Shown one piece after another: positions 60,570 through 64,000 of a stretch of DNA of 64,000 bases. Source of the DNA: Planifilum sp021793745 (lineage in GTDB: Bacteria; Bacillota; Bacilli; Thermoactinomycetales; DSM-44946); assembly GCA_937983105.1 (NCBI GenBank), contig CALKAM010000031.1:62001-126000 (forward strand), given 5' to 3'. Positions within the stretch are counted from its first letter, which is position 1. The number at the start of each line of letters is the position of its first letter. Position numbers and translations under genes: made by a program. Below the pieces are notes generated by a model. It did not search any database, was not told where the DNA came from, and was given only the letters and a program-made list of their open reading frames with translations.

Positions 60570-61862
60570 TCAAGCCGTCTGGCCGGATTGCTCCTGTTCG
60601 ATCAGCGTTTTTTCATAACGCTTGAAGAAGGGCCAGTAAATCAGGGCGGCGATCACGGCATCCAGCACCTGTACCAAACCGGCGAGGATGGAACCGCCGG
60701 TGGCGATAAAGCCGCCGAGAAAGATCGGTACCGTAAAGGGGGGTTGAAGGATCACCGGCGGCAAGATCCCGGTGGCAAACAGGATATAGTTGATGGTCAC
60801 AATCACCGCCGGAGCCAGTACAAAGGGAATAAACAGGATCGGGTTCAACACGATGGGAAGTCCGAAAATCACCGGTTCGTTGATGTTGAAGACCGCCGGG
60901 ATCAAGGCGGTTTTCCCCACTTCCTTCAATTGGCGGGAGCGCGAGAACAACATGAAGATGACCAGACCCCAGGTCGCTCCGGAACCCCCGATATGGGCAA
61001 ACATGTGGAAAAAGGGCTCCGTCACGATGCCCTGGGCCACCTCTCCGGCGCTGACCGCATCGGCGTTTTCGGCCAGTTGCGTCATCCAGAAGGGATAGGC
61101 AACCGAAGATACCACATTCATTCCGTGGATCCCCATCCCCCAAAGCACCATCATCAACAGAATCATGCCCAGGGCGGCGGGATAGGAGTTGGACGCCGCG
61201 ACGAGGGGGCTGAACAATTCCAGGACCGCCTGCGGGATGGTGATGCCGAAATTGGCCCAGACAATCCATTCCAGGATCCAGACGGTGGGCAGTATCAGCA
61301 TAAAAGGAACCAGTACGCGGAACGTCCGCATCACGTACGGGGGGACTCCCGCCGGCAATTCAAAGGCAAATCCCCGTTTGATCAGCAAGCGCATCGCTTC
61401 GGTGGTCAAGATGCCCAAGATGATCGCAACGAACAATCCCTGACCACCGAGATAATCCAATATCCTCCCAAAGGGAATCTTGGTGATGTCTTCTACCGGA
61501 AAGGCGGTCATCAAAAACGCCAGCATGGAAAGGATTCCCGCCATCACCGAATCCACGTCCCGGCGCTCGCCGAGGCTGTACCCGATGCCGAAGGCGACCG
61601 TGACGGCCATGATGCCGAAGGTGAGCTGAAAAGGAAACAGAATCTGCGCCTGGATCGGTTCAATCGCCTTCGCCCACGCCTGAATCGGCGCCCACTCAAT
61701 CGACGTGGGCGGGTTGGCGATAATGAGAAAAATCGCGCCCGTCAGAATGACCGGCAGCGCAAAGATGACAAAGGCATCCCGAATCGATTGGAGATAAATG
61801 TTTTGGGCCAATCGTCCGAGGGGTTCCATGAGACGGTTTTCCAGCCAATTTACCATGTTCAT
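60570..61862 (-). CDS. celB: PTS lactose/cellobiose-family EIIC permease
   Basis: 430-residue membrane permease with about ten helices. N-terminus MVNWLENRLMEPLGRLAQNI and the loop FNINEPVIFGLPIVLNPIL are diagnostic of the cellobiose/diacetylchitobiose EIIC family; HIGGSGATWGLVIFMLFSRS is also conserved. AAAGGGGAC lies seven bases before the ATG; two bases after celA. Third gene of the operon. Confidence 0.94.
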   Translation of the reverse strand: MNMVNWLENRLMEPLGRLAQNIYLQSIRDAFVIFALPVILTGAIFLIIANPPTSIEWAPIQAWAKAIEPIQAQILFPFQLTFGIMAVTVAFGIGYSLGERRDVDSVMAGILSMLAFLMTAFPVEDITKIPFGRILDYLGGQGLFVAIILGILTTEAMRLLIKRGFAFELPAGVPPYVMRTFRVLVPFMLILPTVWILEWIVWANFGITIPQAVLELFSPLVAASNSYPAALGMILLMMVLWGMGIHGMNVVSSVAYPFWMTQLAENADAVSAGEVAQGIVTEPFFHMFAHIGGSGATWGLVIFMLFSRSRQLKEVGKTALIPAVFNINEPVIFGLPIVLNPILFIPFVLAPAVIVTINYILFATGILPPVILQPPFTVPIFLGGFIATGGSILAGLVQVLDAVIAALIYWPFFKRYEKTLIEQEQSGQTA

Positions 61863-61864
61863 GT

Positions 61865-62188
61865 TTACCGTCCCCTTTTCGTCATCGCCAACACTTGATC
61901 CAAAACCTTGTCCCCGTCCATCAAGGCGAAGGCGCGCTGATCGACGATTTCCAGCGGAATACCGTGTTCCTCGGCAACCTTGGACATTTCTTTCTTCAAG
62001 TGACGGACCTGGGGTTCCAGCAGGGCGACATTATACTGATCGGCCTTCTTTTTAAATTCGCCCGTTCCCCCCGCATCGGCTACCAATTCAACCCCCCGCT
62101 TGTCCGCCGCCTCCTTCACCTTTTTGGCCAGCTGACTGGAAGTTGCTCCCCAACTGCACAAAATGATCAATCGAATCGGTTCGGCCAT
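61865..62188 (-). CDS. celA: PTS lactose/cellobiose-family EIIB component
   Basis: 107 residues, GAGGAGGG before the ATG. The phosphocysteine is Cys11 in LIILCSWGATSSQLAKKV, inside the typical P-loop-like EIIB motif; the end holds LEIVDQRAFALMDGDKVLDQ. EIIA, EIIB and EIIC are separate proteins here, as in celABC of Bacillus. Confidence 0.93.
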   Translation of the reverse strand: MAEPIRLIILCSWGATSSQLAKKVKEAADKRGVELVADAGGTGEFKKKADQYNVALLEPQVRHLKKEMSKVAEEHGIPLEIVDQRAFALMDGDKVLDQVLAMTKRGR

Positions 62189-62222
62189 GTAGATCCCTCC
62201 TCAACACTGGGATTGGATATCG

Positions 62223-62456
62223 TCACTTCCGCCGATTCAAGATGGCACTTCTCTCGGATTCGAATCGACGAATGTGGCTGAGCAGGCGACTGCTCAACCA
62301 GGTTGCAGCGATCAGAACGAGGACAAATCCGAGACTAAACGCCAACACTCTCTGGGAAAGCGGTCCTCCCTCGATCACGGCATGCACTCCAAAGGCAATC
62401 CAGATCAGCGAGAACACAGCGGCATAACCCGCCCAATAACGGCGACTCAAGGTCAT
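62223..62456 (-). CDS. 77-residue membrane protein, unknown
   Basis: Two hydrophobic segments (about residues 10-30 and 36-57) with a positively charged tail SHIRRFESERSAILNRRK. The ATG at 62456 is only three bases behind GGGGGG; a TTG at 62450 has better spacing. First gene of the PTS-ldh operon, 34 bases before celA. No family recognised; the topology suggests a small regulator or a membrane partner. Confidence 0.6.
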   Translation of the reverse strand: MTLSRRYWAGYAAVFSLIWIAFGVHAVIEGGPLSQRVLAFSLGFVLVLIAATWLSSRLLSHIRRFESERSAILNRRK

Positions 62457-62486
62457 CCACCCCCCTATCCCAACCCCTTTCAGTCA

Positions 62487-62502
62487 GAGCTTTCGCTTTC
62501 TT
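62487..62502 (-). promoter_or_regulatory. cre-like (CcpA) site
   Basis: Minus strand AAGAAAGCGAAAGCTC agrees with 14 of 16 positions of the cre consensus WTGNAANCGNWNNCWW. It would overlap the transcription start set by the TATAAT at 62510-62515, the usual place for carbon catabolite repression. Confidence 0.4.
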
Positions 62503-62509
62503 CATTTTC

Positions 62510-62515
62510 ATTATA
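62510..62515 (-). promoter_or_regulatory. -10 of the PTS-ldh operon
   Basis: Perfect minus-strand TATAAT, 54 bases before the first start codon. The -35 region (ACCCTT) is poor, suggesting the promoter needs an activator or is tightly regulated. Confidence 0.5.
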
Positions 62516-62546
62516 CGTCCCGACCGGGGGGAAAGGGTTGAACAAT

Positions 62547-62564
62547 TGGTGAACCATTTCACAA
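62547..62564 (-). promoter_or_regulatory. Rex/FNR-type palindrome, site 2
   Basis: Minus strand TTGTGAA-ATGG-TTCACCA matches 13 of 14 fixed positions of the Rex box TTGTGAA-N4-TTCACAA. Its centre is about 52 bases upstream of the expected start of the operon that contains ldh, a usual Rex target. Confidence 0.55.
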
Positions 62565-62666
62565 ATAGATCGGCTCCCATCACCGCTCCCCCCGCGCCAA
62601 CCGGCTTATAATCCGTTAAAATAGCTATCCTTTTTGTCAACTGCCAAAGTCACTACCACTTTATTC

Positions 62667-62684
62667 TAGTGAAATATATCACAT
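62667..62684 (+). promoter_or_regulatory. FNR/Rex-type palindrome, site 1
   Basis: TGTGA-TATATT-TCACT on the minus strand (core 62668-62683). This equals the FNR half-sites reported for B. subtilis (TGTGA-N6-TCACT). Its centre lies about 41 bases upstream of the treP start point, the class II activator position. Confidence 0.5.
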
Positions 62685-62693
62685 AGTGTTTTG

Positions 62694-62709
62694 TTATATC
62701 CGATATAAT
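62694..62709 (+). promoter_or_regulatory. treP -10 with overlapping palindrome
   Basis: TATAAT at 62704-62709 is covered by the perfect palindrome TTATATC-C-GATATAA (62694-62708). The -35 position (ACATAG) is weak. A repressor bound here would block the promoter; TreR is the obvious candidate but its site was not matched. Confidence 0.5.
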
Positions 62710-62835
62710 GGACTATGGGGACACCGCTGCACAGTTGACCAATCACGGTTTTTGAGCCATAATTCATGTGTTTGTCCTTATCCATCGAACGCGCTGTCAC
62801 CGTTGTGTCCATCCTACAAAAAGAAGGTTTGTTCA

Positions 62836-64000
62836 TTGTCCAGGAATTATCGACGAATTGCCGAGGAAATTTTACAAAGCATCGGTGGAAAAGAAAACCT
62901 CGAAAAAGCCGCCCATTGCGTAACAAGGCTTCGCCTGGTCTTGAAGGATGAGGGCAAGGTTGATTCGGATAAGCTTGAAAACATCGAGCTGGTGAAGGGC
63001 CATTTTACCAATGCAGGGGTTTTTCAAATCGTGATCGGCCCCAACGAAGTGGAAAAGGTTTACAAGGAGTTTGTGGACCTGGCCGGCGTTGATGCCTCCA
63101 ACGTCTCGGAAGTCAAAAGTGTCGGGTCCCAAAAACTGAACCCCTTCCAGCGTTTGATCAAAACCTTTTCCGATGTCTTCATGCCCATCTTGCCAGCCAT
63201 CATCACCGCCGGTTTATTGATGGGGATCAACAACCTCATCGGAGCCGAAGGCCTGTTCATCGAGGGAAAAAGCTTGCTGGAGGCCTATCCCCACCTGGAA
63301 GGCCTTTGGGATCTCATTAACACGATGGCCAACACCGCCTTCGTCTTCCTCCCCGCCATCGTCGGTTGGTCCGCGGCCAAGCGGTTCGGGGGATCGGAGA
63401 TTCTGGGTATCGTGCTGGGGCTGCTCCTGGTCCACCCTGATCTCTTGAACGCTTGGAACTACGGAAAAGCGGCGGCGGGAATCGAAGGGGAAGTTCCCTA
63501 CTTCGACATTCTCGGCCTTTTCCAAATCGAAAAAGTGGGTTACCAGGGACAGATCCTGCCGGTGTTTGTGGCGGCCTATGTCCTGAGCGTCGTTGAAAAA
63601 TGGCTGAGAAAGCGGGTTCCCAACGCCATTCAGCTGTTGGTGGTCCCCATCACGACGATCGTGATCACCGGGGGACTCGCCCTGGCGATCATCGGTCCCG
63701 TCACCCGTCACCTCGGGGATTTGCTGACCCAGGGAATCGTGATGGTCTACGAAGCCGCCCCGGCGGTGGGAGCCTTCCTGTTCGGTGCGCTGTACGCTCC
63801 CCTGGTGATCACGGGGATGCACCACATGTTCATCGCCGTCGACCTGCAACTGATCACCCAAAACGGGGGAACGTTCATCTGGCCGATGATCGCCCTGTCC
63901 AACATCGCCCAGGGAAGCGCGGCCCTCGCCATGTTCTGGCTCGCCAAAAACGCCAACGAAAAGAGCATGGCTTCCACATCGGCCTTGTCCGCCTATTTCG
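62836..64000 (+). CDS. treP: PTS trehalose-type EIIBC component (3' end cut by window)
   Basis: Trehalose uptake with phosphorylation. 388 codons from a TTG at 62836 (AGAAGG eight bases upstream) with no stop before the window end; B. subtilis TreP has about 470. EIIB domain first, with the phosphocysteine Cys28 in AAHCVTRLRLVLKDEGKV. EIIC follows from about residue 100: PILPAIITAGLLMGINNLIG, VLGLLLVHPDLLNAWNYG, YAPLVITGMHHMFIAVDLQL and LSNIAQGSAALAM. These agree closely with TreP rather than SacP. No EIIA domain is expected in this family, so a separate EIIA such as Crr would be needed. Confidence 0.88.
   Translation, partial: MSRNYRRIAEEILQSIGGKENLEKAAHCVTRLRLVLKDEGKVDSDKLENIELVKGHFTNAGVFQIVIGPNEVEKVYKEFVDLAGVDASNVSEVKSVGSQKLNPFQRLIKTFSDVFMPILPAIITAGLLMGINNLIGAEGLFIEGKSLLEAYPHLEGLWDLINTMANTAFVFLPAIVGWSAAKRFGGSEILGIVLGLLLVHPDLLNAWNYGKAAAGIEGEVPYFDILGLFQIEKVGYQGQILPVFVAAYVLSVVEKWLRKRVPNAIQLLVVPITTIVITGGLALAIIGPVTRHLGDLLTQGIVMVYEAAPAVGAFLFGALYAPLVITGMHHMFIAVDLQLITQNGGTFIWPMIALSNIAQGSAALAMFWLAKNANEKSMASTSALSAYF

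Larger units (their letters stand above)
62457..62835. other. Regulatory intergenic region between the PTS-ldh operon and treP
   Basis: About 380 bases without a gene. It holds a -10 (TATAAT) for the minus-strand operon, a cre-like site at its start point, two TGTGA-N6-TCAC palindromes, a minus-strand TTGACA at 62639-62634 without a good -10, the treP -10 and a palindrome on it. Details are given as separate entries. Confidence 0.6.

Noticed and set aside
62335..62640. A 101-codon minus-strand frame upstream of the PTS operon
   Set aside because: It covers the promoter, Rex-like box and cre-like site and overlaps the 77-codon gene out of frame; no ribosome site.
62766..62951. A 61-codon plus-strand frame at the start of treP
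   Set aside because: It overlaps the treP start in another frame and lacks a ribosome site; treP has clear EIIB motifs.

Overview
The window reads as one contiguous chromosomal segment of a moderately GC-rich, endospore-forming member of the Bacilli. About 52 kb follows the Bacillus subtilis order from sucC back through topA, hslVU, rpsB-tsf-pyrH-frr, polC, nusA-infB, pnp, the dipicolinate/lysine genes and spoIIIE, nearly all on the minus strand. Sporulation genes (dpaA/dpaB, a Spo0E-like phosphatase, ymxH, spoIIIE) show a spore former. The flagellar/chemotaxis block, codV and codY, which sit between hslU and rpsB in B. subtilis, are absent here. A non-motile filamentous relative such as the Thermoactinomycetaceae would fit; this is inference from gene order and composition.

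Layout, left to right. 0-3.3 kb: a nucleoside-type ABC uptake operon (ATPase cut by the window edge, BMP-family lipoprotein) and a GntR/UTRA regulator. 3.4-12 kb: spoIIIE, ylzJ, tepA, RNase J, dapA, dapG, asd. 12.3-20 kb: dpaB, dpaA, ymxH, a Spo0E-like gene, dut, an M16 peptidase, ylxY, pnp, rpsO. 20-28.4 kb: ribF, truB, nrnA, rbfA, ylxP, infB, ylxQ, ylxR, nusA, rimP. 28.4-32.8 kb: polC. 33-35.2 kb: where proS is expected there are instead a plus-strand methyltransferase and a BdbC/BdbD disulfide pair. 35.3-51.6 kb: rseP, dxr, cdsA, uppS, frr, pyrH, tsf, rpsB, hslU, hslV, trmFO, topA, dprA, sucD, sucC.

From 51.7 kb the content becomes accessory: a 44-residue membrane peptide gene, a small WYL-like gene, a divergent membrane-anchored cupredoxin, and a plus-strand lantibiotic-immunity-type ABC exporter with its own response regulator and histidine kinase but no visible precursor peptide. 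Next comes an unrecognised 72-residue minus-strand gene preceded by a near-consensus LexA (SOS) box, then two small plus-strand genes of unknown function.

The right end is a carbohydrate/fermentation region. A minus-strand operon encodes a small membrane protein, cellobiose-type PTS EIIB, EIIC and EIIA, L-lactate dehydrogenase and a free-standing glucose-type EIIA (Crr). It diverges from a trehalose-type PTS EIIBC gene that runs off the window. The intergenic region between them carries two TGTGA-N6-TCAC boxes (Rex/FNR type), a cre-like sequence and a perfect palindrome on the treP -10, suggesting that redox state and carbon supply jointly control sugar uptake and lactate formation. No tRNA, rRNA, CRISPR array, transposase or phage gene was found.
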